Positions 16,121-24,664 of a stretch of 64,000 nt of DNA are shown one piece after another. Where the stretch lies: NCBI RefSeq assembly GCF_052065355.1, contig NZ_JBQHUF010000012.1, positions 42,005 through 106,004 of the forward strand. Direction: 5' to 3'. This DNA comes from Flavonifractor sp052065355. GTDB taxonomy: Bacteria > Bacillota > Clostridia > Oscillospirales > Oscillospiraceae. The first letter of the stretch is position 1. Each line of letters opens with the position of its first letter. The notes under the pieces were generated by a model. That model worked only from the letters and a program-made list of their open reading frames with translations. It was not told the origin of the DNA and searched no databases. A program made the position numbers and the translations under genes.

Positions 16121-17178
16121 TGTGCGGTATCCTCCTTTTGTTCGGCGGCCCATGCCGCCTCCAGCTCGGTTTTCCTCTGGGCATAGGTGGCGCTCTTTTC
16201 CGCCCAGATGCTCTCATAGGGCTCCTGACCCCGGCGGTCCTCCACCTGGGGACAGTGCTCGGTGAGCCATGCCCCGAACCAGTGGGACAGCTTTTCCGCC
16301 CCGTACAGGTTCAGGTGCAGGCCGTGGTCGTAGGTATCGGTGTTGAAGTCCAACCCCGCCTCGTCAATGATCTCCAGACAGTTGACGTACTGGAGGTCGT
16401 GAGCGGCAGCGTAGTCCTCTATCTGCTCCTCCCACTCGTCGTACCAGTAGGGGTACAGGCTGGGGGCCTTCACCAGCACCAGCTCCACCCCATGGGATTC
16501 GCACAGCTCCACCATCTTGTCCAGATACTCGTAACAGATATCGGCAAACTGATAGTCAGCCAGGGGCTTGCCCTCGGGTACGTTCTCCGCCGGGCGGACC
16601 TCCACGTTCATCAGGTAGCCGCTGTCAGACACCGGATCCTGGTGGAACATGTACTCCACATCCTCGCCGGACAGCTCGTTCCAGCGGGCGTGGTAGCGCA
16701 GCAGGGGGAACAGGTAGGAGAGCATGCTCTCCTCCTCGGTCATGGAGGCTTTCACCGCCGCCAGCTTCTGGGTGGACAGCTTCATGCCGTCCAGATTCAG
16801 GCGGTTGTAGGCCTCGCTCTGGGGCTCGCCGTACTGCATAGACAATACGTTGAACACCATGACCTTGGGGGTCTCGTACTTCAGGGTCTCCTCCATCAGG
16901 TAGTAGGACTGCCAGATCAGCTGCTGGGCGGAGCCCCGAATGTAGCTGGTGATTCCGTATTCCTGCCACAGGGTGTCAGGGGAGAAGTTCTCATACACTT
17001 CGCAGTCCCCGATGAAGACCACGTCGTGGTCGGCGGTCTCGTTGTAATACTCGGCGATGAGAGCCCCTTCGGGGATCTCGCTCATGTACTTGGGCATGAA
17101 CAAGGCGTTGAGCAGACACAGAGCTACCGCCAGAATGACGCACCAGAGGACGCCGGTAAAGATCAGTTTCTTTTTCAT
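16117..17178 (-). CDS. SGNH-like (DltD/AlgJ-like) secreted protein partnered with MBOAT acyltransferase
   Basis: 353 residues with one N-terminal membrane anchor (residues 4-27) and an extracytoplasmic SGNH-fold domain. Block I reads VVFIGDCEVYENFSP: the usual Ser of the GDS/GSS block is a Cys. Block V reads DHGLHLNLYG, keeping the Asp-x-x-His arrangement. Block III-like RGSAQQLIWQSYY lies near residue 85. Such proteins accept an acyl group from an MBOAT protein and pass it to cell-wall polymers. It has a GAGGAGG site and is 11 bp downstream of the MBOAT gene. The Cys substitution may be a subfamily trait; catalysis is inferred. Confidence 0.82.
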   Translation of the reverse strand: MKKKLIFTGVLWCVILAVALCLLNALFMPKYMSEIPEGALIAEYYNETADHDVVFIGDCEVYENFSPDTLWQEYGITSYIRGSAQQLIWQSYYLMEETLKYETPKVMVFNVLSMQYGEPQSEAYNRLNLDGMKLSTQKLAAVKASMTEEESMLSYLFPLLRYHARWNELSGEDVEYMFHQDPVSDSGYLMNVEVRPAENVPEGKPLADYQFADICYEYLDKMVELCESHGVELVLVKAPSLYPYWYDEWEEQIEDYAAAHDLQYVNCLEIIDEAGLDFNTDTYDHGLHLNLYGAEKLSHWFGAWLTEHCPQVEDRRGQEPYESIWAEKSATYAQRKTELEAAWAAEQKEDTAQ

Positions 17179-17189
17179 CTCCGGCCTCC

Positions 17190-18782
17190 TCAGAATTGAT
17201 TGTAAATGAACTGGGTGGCGTCAAAGCCGATGCCGTAGATGCCGAAGATCACCATACACAGCACCAGCACCACGCACCCGCCCCAGGCCACATTGGGATT
17301 GCGGCGGACCAGCTGTTCCCGCATGGGCTCCTTCCGGCCCAGCAGGGAGCACACCAGCATGGCCAGGGTGCCGATGGCGGCCACCGCCCAGTCCGCCCCG
17401 GTGATGCCAAGCTCCAGGAAGGAGCCGTTCCACAGCACCGAGGGGTTGAAGGAGGTGAAGATAGTGCCCACCTGCTTGAAGGTGAGGGGCACATCCCGGT
17501 ACACGTCCAGCACCCGGATGGCGCTCATCAGCACGAAGGTGCGGCCCACCTCAAAGAGGCGGTAGCCGAAGGTGCCCTTCAGGCCGGGGAATCTCCCGTG
17601 GAATTTGGCGTACAGAGGCTCGCACTCCTGGGAGACCAGGATAACCACGCCGTTGAGCAGGCCCCAGACGATAAAGTTCCAGCTGGCGCCGTGCCACACG
17701 CCGGTGACGAACCATAGCAGCATGGTGCACAGGTAGACCGACACCCGCTTGCCCGGCTCGCCCAGCTTGGCCCGAGCCTTCTGGTGGAGCTTCAGCACGC
17801 TCTTGCTCACCGACAGGGGATAGAACACGTAGTCACGGAACCAGGTGCCCATGGTGATGTGCCACCGGCGCCAGTATTCCGCGATGTTCTTGGAGAAGAA
17901 GGGACGCTCAAAGTTTTCCGCCACCTTGACGCCCAGCATCTGGGACACGCCGATGGTGATGTCGATGCCGCCGGTGAAGTCGGCATACAGCTGCACGGCG
18001 TAGAGGAACATCACCGCCAGCACGTACACGCCGGTGTACTCCTCGGGGGCGGACACCAGCTCCCGCAGGGGGATAGCCAGCCGGTCGGCTACGATGAGCT
18101 TTTTGGCAAAGCCCCATACCACCCGCATGCCGCCCATGGCGATCTGCTGGGAGTCCCAGCGGTGCTCCTCATACAGGGTCTGGCTCAGGTCCGAGAACCG
18201 GCTGATGGGGCCCTGGATGAGCTGGGGGAAGAAGGTGACGAACAGAGCGAATTTGCCCAGATTGCGCTCCGGGGGATATTTGCCCCAGTACACGTCGATG
18301 AGGTAGCCCATGGACTGGAAGGTGTAGAAGGAGATGCCCATGGGCAGGACCAGGTCGGCCATGGGCAGCTGGGCGGCGGAACCGGCGGCGGAGAGCACGC
18401 CGTTGACGTTGCTCAGCACGAAGTCGGTGTACTTCACCACTGCCAGGATGCCGAAGTTCAGCAGCAGGCAGGCCAGGGTCCACCGCCAGCGGAGCTTTTT
18501 CCCGGCGGCTTTGTAGGCCTTGCGCTGATCCTTGTCCAGCTCAGCCCGGTGCTCTTTCAGCCACGTATCCTGTTCCCGCTGGAGGTCGCCCACCTTCCGG
18601 GCGGCCAGGTAAGTGGTTACCGTGGTCACCCCGATGTAAATGAGGCAGTACCATCCGGCGAAGTAGTAGAAGAACAGACTGCCGATGAGCAGCAGCTTCC
18701 ACTGGTGCCGTCTGGGGATCAGGTAGTACAGGACAAAGAGCACCGCAAAAAAGCAAAGAAATTGTGCGGATGCAAAACTCAT
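17190..18782 (-). CDS. MBOAT-family O-acyltransferase (DltB/AlgI-like)
   Basis: 530 residues with about eleven hydrophobic helices. The family core is present: QLIQGPISRFSDL, the cytoplasmic HITMGTWFRDYVFYPL, and the invariant active-site His in GVWHGASWNFIVWGLLNG. MBOAT proteins move acyl or D-alanyl groups from a cytoplasmic carrier across the membrane. Here the carrier protein and an adenylating ligase are encoded directly upstream and an SGNH protein downstream. That is the DltABCD-like set in the order A-C-B-D. The acyl group and polymer acceptor are not known. Confidence 0.92.
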   Translation of the reverse strand: MSFASAQFLCFFAVLFVLYYLIPRRHQWKLLLIGSLFFYYFAGWYCLIYIGVTTVTTYLAARKVGDLQREQDTWLKEHRAELDKDQRKAYKAAGKKLRWRWTLACLLLNFGILAVVKYTDFVLSNVNGVLSAAGSAAQLPMADLVLPMGISFYTFQSMGYLIDVYWGKYPPERNLGKFALFVTFFPQLIQGPISRFSDLSQTLYEEHRWDSQQIAMGGMRVVWGFAKKLIVADRLAIPLRELVSAPEEYTGVYVLAVMFLYAVQLYADFTGGIDITIGVSQMLGVKVAENFERPFFSKNIAEYWRRWHITMGTWFRDYVFYPLSVSKSVLKLHQKARAKLGEPGKRVSVYLCTMLLWFVTGVWHGASWNFIVWGLLNGVVILVSQECEPLYAKFHGRFPGLKGTFGYRLFEVGRTFVLMSAIRVLDVYRDVPLTFKQVGTIFTSFNPSVLWNGSFLELGITGADWAVAAIGTLAMLVCSLLGRKEPMREQLVRRNPNVAWGGCVVLVLCMVIFGIYGIGFDATQFIYNQF

Positions 18783-18791
18783 TGGGCCGGA

Positions 18792-19019
18792 TTACACCTC
18801 ATCCAGGCGCTGGATCATCTCCCACAGGGCCTGGGCGGAGTTGAAGTTCTCGGGCACGATCTCCTCGGCGGGCACTGCCACGTCAAAGGCGTCGTTGATC
18901 TCCGCCACCAGGGAGACGATGTCGATGGAGTCCAGGATCTTGTCGTCGATGAGGGTGGTGCAGTGCTCAAAGTCCACGTCGGGGTGGAGTTCCTTCAGAA
19001 TGTCCAGCAGTTCTTCCAT
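18792..19019 (-). CDS. Acyl/aminoacyl carrier protein (DltC-like)
   Basis: A 75-residue acidic four-helix carrier. The phosphopantetheine serine lies in ILDSIDIVSL, the canonical D-S-[IL] motif, near residue 31. Size and position between a DltA-like ligase and an MBOAT protein support a DltC role, loading an activated amino or acyl acid as a thioester. It has an AAGGAG site. Confidence 0.9.
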   Translation of the reverse strand: MEELLDILKELHPDVDFEHCTTLIDDKILDSIDIVSLVAEINDAFDVAVPAEEIVPENFNSAQALWEMIQRLDEV

Positions 19020-19046
19020 GATACAAATCTCCTTTATCTCTTCTTA

Positions 19047-20546
19047 TTATTTCGCGGCCAAAGCCTTTCGGTCAACCTTGCCGTTGGGGGTCAGGGGCAT
19101 CCGCTCCAGCCGCTCCATACGGTTGGGCAGCATGTACCGGGGCAGCTTTTCCTTCAGGAAGGCAGAGAGATCGCCGCTCTCGGCGCCGCCGGTATAGTAG
19201 AGGTGGATCTTGTCCTTTTCCTTGTCGTAAGTGGCGCAGGCCTGTGCCACCTCCGGATGCATGGCGGCCACCACCTCGATCTCCTGGAGCTCAATGCGGT
19301 GTCCCATGTGCTTGATCTGGAAATCCTTCCGGGAGACAAAGACCAGCTCGCCACGCTCATTGTATTTGCCCAGGTCGCCGGTGCGGTAGATCAGCTCGGG
19401 ATAGGCGTCGTTCAGAGGGTTCTGCACAAAGCACTCCGCCGTCTTTTCCGGCATCCGGTAGTAACCCATGGTGAGGCAGGTGCCCTTGATGCAGATCTCA
19501 CCCAGCTCCCCGGGTGCGGCTTCCTTGTTGTCCTCGGTGAGGAGCAGGATACCGGTGTTGGGGAAGGGCCGGCCGATGGGGATGACCTCGTCGGCCTCGA
19601 AGTCACGATCCACATGGTAGAAGCAGCTCATGCCGGTGGCCTCGGTGGGGCCGTACAGGTTGGTGAATTTGGCGTTGGGCAGGGCCTTCCGCCACAGCTG
19701 GAACTGCCGGATGGGGAAGACCTCGCTGCCGAAGGCGATGGTGTGGAGGTATTCCGGCACCTGCTTCTCCAGCACCCGGAAGCCGGAGATCATGGTGAGG
19801 GCGGACACCACCCAGCACACGGTGTTGATCTTGTGCTCGTTCAGGTAATCCACCAGCTTGATGGGGAACATGAACAGGCTCTTGGGGATCAGGTAGGTGG
19901 TGGCGCCGAACTTCAGGGTGGGGTAGAGCTCCTTCAGGCAGGCGTCAAAATACAGGGGGGTCTGATTTCCAAACACCGTCTCCTCCGAGAAGCCCAGGGT
20001 GGCGGAGAGCTGCTCGATGTAGTCGATCACCGACCGGTGGCAGGCCACCACGCCCTTGGGCACGCCGGTGGAGCCGGAAGTGAACACGATGTACAGCGGG
20101 TCGGTGTCCAGCTGGGCCGCCCGGATGGCGGAGAGCACGCCGTCGTCCGGCTCCGTCTCCGCCGCCGCTTCATAATTGCACAGGATACCCTGATAGCCCA
20201 TGGCCTCCACCTGGCTACGGGTCTTATCGTCGCAGAACACCGCCCGGGGCTTCAGGGTCTGGAAGATGAGCTCCACCCGGTAGGCGGGCATCTCCTCGTC
20301 AATGGGCACATAGAAGCATCCGGAATAGACCACGCCAAAGAAAGCGGCGATGGAGTGGGGATGCTTTTCCATAAAGACTACCACAGGCTCGTGGCTCAGG
20401 CCCTGGCCGGCCAGCCAGGTGCCGATGCCTCTGGCCGAGCGGGACAGCTGGCCGAAGGTGAGACTGTCGGTGCCGTTGCTGAATGCCACCTTGTCCGGCA
20501 GGCGGGGTGCGGTGGCCTCCAGATATTCCAAAACGTTACGCTGCAC
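19047..20546 (-). CDS. DltA-like amino-acid adenylating ligase
   Basis: A 499-residue ANL-superfamily enzyme. It has A3 core FTSGSTGVPKG, A5 region NLYGPTEATGMS, A7 YRTGDLG, A8 FQIKHMGHRIELQEIE and the C-terminal catalytic Lys in NGKVDRKAL. It would adenylate a small amino acid and load it onto the adjacent carrier protein. The substrate-pocket region around INTVCWVVSALTMIS does not look like that of standard DltA. D-alanine is therefore the default guess, not a certainty. The start is GTG 20546 with GGAGG nine bases upstream, overlapping the end of the transglutaminase gene by 11 bp. Confidence 0.88.
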   Translation of the reverse strand: MQRNVLEYLEATAPRLPDKVAFSNGTDSLTFGQLSRSARGIGTWLAGQGLSHEPVVVFMEKHPHSIAAFFGVVYSGCFYVPIDEEMPAYRVELIFQTLKPRAVFCDDKTRSQVEAMGYQGILCNYEAAAETEPDDGVLSAIRAAQLDTDPLYIVFTSGSTGVPKGVVACHRSVIDYIEQLSATLGFSEETVFGNQTPLYFDACLKELYPTLKFGATTYLIPKSLFMFPIKLVDYLNEHKINTVCWVVSALTMISGFRVLEKQVPEYLHTIAFGSEVFPIRQFQLWRKALPNAKFTNLYGPTEATGMSCFYHVDRDFEADEVIPIGRPFPNTGILLLTEDNKEAAPGELGEICIKGTCLTMGYYRMPEKTAECFVQNPLNDAYPELIYRTGDLGKYNERGELVFVSRKDFQIKHMGHRIELQEIEVVAAMHPEVAQACATYDKEKDKIHLYYTGGAESGDLSAFLKEKLPRYMLPNRMERLERMPLTPNGKVDRKALAAK

Positions 20547-21822
20547 TTGGGGATCCCTCCGGATTTTCCGGCGTCATGGCCGGTGTCTCAACAGTGCCGG
20601 TCTCCGCCGGCGTGGTAGGTGTGGGTGCTGCGCTGGGGGTAGCCTCCGGCCCGGCAGAGGCCGAAGGGACGGGGGTGGCGCTGGTCGCCGGGCTCTCCGT
20701 CACCACAGGAGTTTCGGTGACCACAGGAGAGGGGGTAGGTGTGACCACCGGTGTGGGGGTCACAGTGGGGGTAGGCGCCGGAGTGGGAGTCACGGTAGGC
20801 GTAGGAACAGGAGTAGGAGTAGGCGCAGTCGTCGGCTTGGGCGTGGGTGTCACCGGCGGCGTGCCCTGGACCACCTCCACAGGGCAGGCGTCGTAATCAT
20901 ATACGTAGTAGTTCTTGCGGATGCTGCTGCACTGTTTGGTATAGGCCTTCACCTGCTCCTCTGTCAGCAGGAAGGAGTACAGGGGGTAGCTGTTGGGATG
21001 AGGGCAGGCGTCAAAGTGGTAGTAGCCGCTTCCCACGTCCACCAGCTGCCAGTAGTGGCGGGAGTTGCCGCCAACACGGGTCAGATCCACGTTGGGGATG
21101 CCCGCGCGGGTGAGCAGAGCCTTGGAGCAGGCGAAGTAGTTGTAGCAGTCGCCGCTGCCCCGGGTGAAGCCCACATAGGCACCTACCAGCCAGCTGGACT
21201 TGTCGGAGGTACCCACATACTTGATGTGGTTATGTACGTAGTTGTAGATAGCCAGGGCCTTTTCCCGCTGGCTCATGCCGGAGGTGGTGATTTCGGCCAG
21301 GATCTCGTCAGCCAGCTCGTTGACGCGCTCCAGCGTGATCTCCTCGCCGCCGGCCTCCACTACGTCCTCGGTCTCTCCACCGTCCTCGTCCTCCACGGTG
21401 ACAGTCTCCACCACGGTGACCTTTACGGTGACCTCGGTCCGGTTGCCGGCGGAATCCTCCGCCCAGTACACCGCCTGGTACTCACCGGGCTCGGACAGGT
21501 TGACGCCGCTGGAATCCACCTGGAGCTGGACAGTTTCATCCACATCGTCGGTGACAGTAACTCCAGTGCGGTAGCTCAGGCTTTCGCCTACTGCCACGGT
21601 CAGATCTTTTGTGCCGATAATCTCCGGCGGCTGGGTATCCTCCACAGCTGCGGGCGAGTCAGAAGCCGGAGGGGTATTTCCCGGCGCTGAGCCGCGGGTC
21701 AGCAGGACAGCCAGCAGGATCACCACCACCACGGCGCACAGGGCGATGCCCAGCCACAGCACGGGCGGCTGACGACGTCGGTGGGACTGGCTGTCGGAAC
21801 TCTTTCTCTTCTCTTCGACCAT
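20536..21822 (-). CDS. Membrane-anchored transglutaminase-like protein with Pro/Thr-rich tail
   Basis: 428 residues. Domains in order: a basic cytoplasmic N-terminus (EEKRKSSDSQSHRRR), one membrane helix (about residues 22-42), an Ig/HYR-like domain starting at PPEIIGTKDLTV with the AVYWAEDSAGNRTEV strand, and a transglutaminase-like core. The core has all three catalytic positions: Cys in GSGDCYNYF, His in NSRHYWQ, Asp in YHFDACP. The C-terminal 90 residues are a TPTP/VTPT low-complexity tail, often seen in wall-spanning proteins. It is the first gene of the acylation operon. A cysteine protease or amidase acting on wall peptides is possible; the exact reaction is unknown. Confidence 0.85.
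   Translation of the reverse strand: MVEEKRKSSDSQSHRRRQPPVLWLGIALCAVVVVILLAVLLTRGSAPGNTPPASDSPAAVEDTQPPEIIGTKDLTVAVGESLSYRTGVTVTDDVDETVQLQVDSSGVNLSEPGEYQAVYWAEDSAGNRTEVTVKVTVVETVTVEDEDGGETEDVVEAGGEEITLERVNELADEILAEITTSGMSQREKALAIYNYVHNHIKYVGTSDKSSWLVGAYVGFTRGSGDCYNYFACSKALLTRAGIPNVDLTRVGGNSRHYWQLVDVGSGYYHFDACPHPNSYPLYSFLLTEEQVKAYTKQCSSIRKNYYVYDYDACPVEVVQGTPPVTPTPKPTTAPTPTPVPTPTVTPTPAPTPTVTPTPVVTPTPSPVVTETPVVTESPATSATPVPSASAGPEATPSAAPTPTTPAETGTVETPAMTPENPEGSPSAA
20700..20860 (-). repeat. Imperfect tandem repeat encoding the Thr-Pro-rich tail
   Basis: Units such as GTGGGGGTCAC/GTAGGCGTAGG alternate on the plus strand and encode TPTP/TPVP steps on the minus strand. It is a coding low-complexity tract prone to length variation, not a separate element. 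Confidence 0.8.
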
Positions 21823-21919
21823 AAATTCGCATCCTTTTTTCTGTGATCTGTCCGGCGTATAGCGGTCGCCGGCGCAAAAAAGGCATAGCAAAACAGGCAG
21901 AGTCGCCTCTGCCTTGCTC

Positions 21920-21949
21920 AGTATAGCGCGCCCCTTCCGGGGCTGTCAA
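21920..21949 (-). promoter_or_regulatory. Promoter of the surface-acylation operon
   Basis: On the minus strand TTGACA (21944-21949), an 18-bp spacer containing the inverted repeat CCCCGGAAGGGG, and TATACT (21920-21925). The hairpin within the spacer could be an operator. Confidence 0.75.
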
Positions 21950-22024
21950 CCCCCTAATCCCCCTGCATTCCCCACGATACGGCAGAATTCCGCTTTACAG
22001 AAAGGGGTGCAAAGGGCGGAAAAC

Positions 22025-22035
22025 TGTGTTATAAT
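22025..22035 (+). promoter_or_regulatory. Extended -10 promoter upstream of the acetyltransferase gene
   Basis: TGTTATAAT provides a TG extension and a perfect TATAAT (22030-22035). No good -35 is seen at 17 bp. The GNAT start is 33 bp downstream. Confidence 0.55.
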
Positions 22036-22067
22036 CGGGAGACCGGCCTTCGAGGAGGGAGAGGAAC

Positions 22068-22637
22068 ATGATACCATATGTCTTTCGTTCGGGGCGGATG
22101 TGCTATCTGGCGGCAAGCCCGGCTTTAGCGGCAGCTGTCTCAGCCTTTTACCGCCGGAACAGGGAGGCCTTTGCACCCTTTGATCCGCTGAAAGAGGCAT
22201 CCTTTTATACCGAGGCAGGGCAGAACCAGCTTTTGGAGGGGGATGTGGAGCAGGCGGAGGCAGACCTGCGCTACCGGTTTTTTGCCGTCCAGCCCCGTCA
22301 CCCGGGCAAAATAGTCGCAATGGTCTGCCTGGATTGTGTGGTTCGAGGGGCCTTTCAGTCCAGCTTCATTTCTTATAAGGTAGACCATACCCTTTGGGGC
22401 CGGGGCTACGGCGCTGAGGCCATCGGCGCGGCAGCCGACTGGGGCTTCCGCACTCTGGGGCTCCATCGGATCGAGGCCAATATCATGCCCCGCAACCTGG
22501 CCTCCCGCCGGGCGGCGGAAAAGGCTGGCTTTCAGGAAGAGGGACTGTCTAAACAGTATTTAAAGATCAATGGCCGTTGGGAGGATCACCTCCACCTGGT
22601 ACGGCTCAATGAGGAGGATATGAATGGAAGAACATAA
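22068..22637 (+). CDS. GNAT-family N-acetyltransferase (RimJ/RimL-like)
   Basis: A 189-residue acetyltransferase. The coenzyme A loop reads WGRGYGAEAIGAAADWGF (Q/R-x-x-G-x-G/A-type), followed by LGLHRIEANIMPRNLASRRAAEKAGFQEEG, which is the RimJ/RimL-like signature. The likely target is an N-terminal amine or a small molecule; no specific substrate is evident. A GGAGGGAGAGG site precedes the ATG. The 3' end overlaps the transporter gene by 14 bp, so the two are coexpressed. Confidence 0.88.
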   Translation: MIPYVFRSGRMCYLAASPALAAAVSAFYRRNREAFAPFDPLKEASFYTEAGQNQLLEGDVEQAEADLRYRFFAVQPRHPGKIVAMVCLDCVVRGAFQSSFISYKVDHTLWGRGYGAEAIGAAADWGFRTLGLHRIEANIMPRNLASRRAAEKAGFQEEGLSKQYLKINGRWEDHLHLVRLNEEDMNGRT

Positions 22638-23937
22638 GATGGGCGGTAAATTTACCAGCTCCCTGGGCTTTGTGCTGGCGGCGGTGGGTTCTGCCGTGGG
22701 CATGGGAAATATCTGGCTGTTTCCCTACCGCATTGGACAATATGGCGGCGGCGCTTTCCTGATTCCTTATTTTTTATTCGTGGCGCTGTTCAGTTATGTG
22801 GGTCTCACCGGGGAATTTGCCCTGGGCCGGCGCACCGGCACCGGAGCGATGGGATCTCTGGACTATGTGCTCCGCCAGAAGGGACTGCGGGGCGGTAAGC
22901 TGCTGGGTGTCATCCCTCTGCTGGGCGTACTGGGCATCGCCATTGGCTACTCGGTGGTAGTGGGCTGGGTGCTCCGGTACACCGCTGGGGCGGTGACCGG
23001 CTCCATCCTGAACAGTGACGCCCAGGGTTTCTTTGACGCTCTGGCGGTGGACTTCGGCTCCATCCCCTGGCACCTGGCGGCGGTAGTGCTGACGGTGCTC
23101 ATCCTGGTGCTGGGTGTGTCCGGCGGCATCGAGAAGCTGAGCAAGATCATGATGCCCGCCTTCTTCATTCTGTTCCTCGTTATCGCCGTCCGGGTGGCCT
23201 TCCTGCCCGGGGCGGTGGAGGGCTACCTCTACCTGCTCCAGCCCGACTGGTCCCGGCTGCTGGATCCGGAGACTTGGGTGATGGCCATGGGACAGGCCTT
23301 CTTCTCCCTGTCCATCAACGGGGCCGGTATGCTGATCTACGGCAGCTATATGAAAAAGGACGAGAGCATTCTGCGCCACGCGGGAATGACTGCGGTGCTG
23401 GATACTCTGGCGGCCCTGCTGGCAGGCTTCGCCATCATCCCGGCTGTGTTTGCCTTCGGCATCGATCCCACCAGCGGACCTGCCCTCATGTTTGTCACTC
23501 TGCCCCAGGTTTTTGAGCAGATGCCCGGCGGCCAGCTGTTTGCGCTGCTTTTCTTCCTGTCGGTGTTCTTTGCCGGCATCACCTCCCTGATGAACATGCT
23601 GGAGGCTTGCGGCGAGGCACTCAGTTCCACCGTCAAGCTGTCCAGAGGCTTGTCTCTGGCACTGGTGGGCGCGGTCACCTTTGGGGCGGGGCTGTTTGTG
23701 GAGTCCCTTGCCGGTATGGGCGGCTGGATGGATCTCATCACCATCTATGTCTCTCCCTTCGGTGCCATGCTGGTGGCAGTGTTCCTCTACTTTGTGCTGG
23801 GGCCCGGGGCGGTCAAGGACGAGCTGGCCCTGGGTGGAAAGCGGCCCGGTCGTATGTTTGACTTTGTGGCCAGAGCCTATGTGCTGGTGGCGGTGGCAGT
23901 TTGGGTGCTGGGCATCCGCTACCACGGCATCGGATAA
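22624..23937 (+). CDS. Sodium:neurotransmitter symporter (NSS/SNF) family transporter
   Basis: A 437-residue membrane protein of the LeuT fold, with about eleven hydrophobic helices as in MhsT/TnaT-like bacterial NSS proteins. TM1 has the unwound signature AAVGSAVGMGNIWLFPYRIGQYGGGAF, containing the Na+ and substrate contacts. TM6 contains FFSLSINGAGMLIYGSYM. Bacterial members import amino acids with Na+. The start at 22624 uses GAGGAGG at 22612-22618. It shares an operon with the acetyltransferase and is closed by a strong terminator. Confidence 0.92.
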   Translation: MEEHKMGGKFTSSLGFVLAAVGSAVGMGNIWLFPYRIGQYGGGAFLIPYFLFVALFSYVGLTGEFALGRRTGTGAMGSLDYVLRQKGLRGGKLLGVIPLLGVLGIAIGYSVVVGWVLRYTAGAVTGSILNSDAQGFFDALAVDFGSIPWHLAAVVLTVLILVLGVSGGIEKLSKIMMPAFFILFLVIAVRVAFLPGAVEGYLYLLQPDWSRLLDPETWVMAMGQAFFSLSINGAGMLIYGSYMKKDESILRHAGMTAVLDTLAALLAGFAIIPAVFAFGIDPTSGPALMFVTLPQVFEQMPGGQLFALLFFLSVFFAGITSLMNMLEACGEALSSTVKLSRGLSLALVGAVTFGAGLFVESLAGMGGWMDLITIYVSPFGAMLVAVFLYFVLGPGAVKDELALGGKRPGRMFDFVARAYVLVAVAVWVLGIRYHGIG

Positions 23938-23940
23938 CAG

Positions 23941-23976
23941 AAAAGCGGAGCGTGCTGTGCACGCTCCGCTTTTTAT
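23941..23976. terminator. Bidirectional terminator between NSS transporter and spoIIR
   Basis: AAAAGCGGAGCGT and ACGCTCCGCTTTT around GCTGTGC, with T runs on both strands. It overlaps the last codons of spoIIR. Confidence 0.92.
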
Positions 23977-24620
23977 TTTTCGGAGAGCCAGTGCTGGAAG
24001 CCTTCCCACAGCTCCATGGCCCGGAACTTGACCACATAGCCCTCATCCTCCCCGGTCATGAGGGATACCTGATCTTCGCTCAGCCCGGCGCTGAGGGCGG
24101 TCTGTGCGGCGGGTTCACTGACCGAGCCCAGACAAAGGGGTGGGAAAACCACGCACCACCAGTTCTGCCCACCGCCCTCTCCGATGACGATGCGCAGGGC
24201 GGTGTACTGGCCGGCGGGGAGGGCGAAGTCGGTGTACTCCTTGGTGGGGAACCAGTAGTTTTCCACCAGAGAGGCGGTGACTGGGTAATCGTAGCCTTCC
24301 TCCGCCACCGTTTCGGCCCCGGCGCTGGCCAGCTCCCACAGGTGGTCCCGGAGGACCGCCTCGGTCTCCTCACGGGTGGCGCCGGGCTGGAAATATTCCT
24401 CCGCAGCGGCCAATACACTGTCCCGCACCTTCAGTTTCAGAGCCTGATCGGCCTCTGAGTCAGAGTTAGCCAGTACATGCAGCCGGATCACCTGATCGGC
24501 CAGGGCGCTCTGGCTTCTGTCCAGCCACACTCCCAGCAGGGCGGCCAGGGCCACCCCCAGCAGAAGGGCCAGTTCCCACCGGCGTAGTGTATGTTTTGTC
24601 ATGGTTTGCTTCATGTACAT
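23973..24620 (-). CDS. spoIIR: Stage II sporulation protein R
   Basis: SpoIIR is the forespore-made signalling protein that triggers SpoIIGA to process pro-sigma-E in the mother cell. The 215-residue protein has an N-terminal hydrophobic export segment (about residues 14-32) and the family hallmark VIRLHVLANSDSEADQALKLKVRD. Later strands include GYDYPVTASL and GQNWWCVVFPPLC, also typical. Three in-frame ATGs (24620, 24614, 24602) are possible; 24620 has a weak GGTGAT site. Its presence indicates an endospore former. A sigma-F-like promoter lies just upstream. Confidence 0.9.
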   Translation of the reverse strand: MYMKQTMTKHTLRRWELALLLGVALAALLGVWLDRSQSALADQVIRLHVLANSDSEADQALKLKVRDSVLAAAEEYFQPGATREETEAVLRDHLWELASAGAETVAEEGYDYPVTASLVENYWFPTKEYTDFALPAGQYTALRIVIGEGGGQNWWCVVFPPLCLGSVSEPAAQTALSAGLSEDQVSLMTGEDEGYVVKFRAMELWEGFQHWLSEK

Positions 24621-24630
24621 GGAAAAATCA

Positions 24631-24664
24631 CCGTCCAAAATGGATTTGCTTCCATTCTGGACGG
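24631..24664. terminator. Hairpin between ispE and spoIIR
   Basis: CCGTCCAAAATGGA and TCCATTCTGGACGG pair around TTTGCT (one mismatch). On the minus strand it is followed by TGATTTTT, so it can end the ispE transcript. It also contains the -10 of the candidate sigma-F promoter. Confidence 0.65.

Noticed and set aside
17784..20618. A 944-residue open frame antisense to the MBOAT, carrier and DltA-like genes
   Set aside because: It spans three real genes on the other strand, with no family motifs. Domain motifs and start sites are all on the minus strand.
20700..20860. Tandem DNA repeat as a CRISPR-like or minisatellite element
   Set aside because: Units are irregular, in frame, and encode the Thr/Pro tail of the transglutaminase protein. 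No CRISPR array or cas gene was seen anywhere in the window.
22774..24009. A 411-residue open frame antisense to the NSS transporter
   Set aside because: His/Gln-rich antisense shadow without motifs; the LeuT-fold signatures lie on the plus strand.
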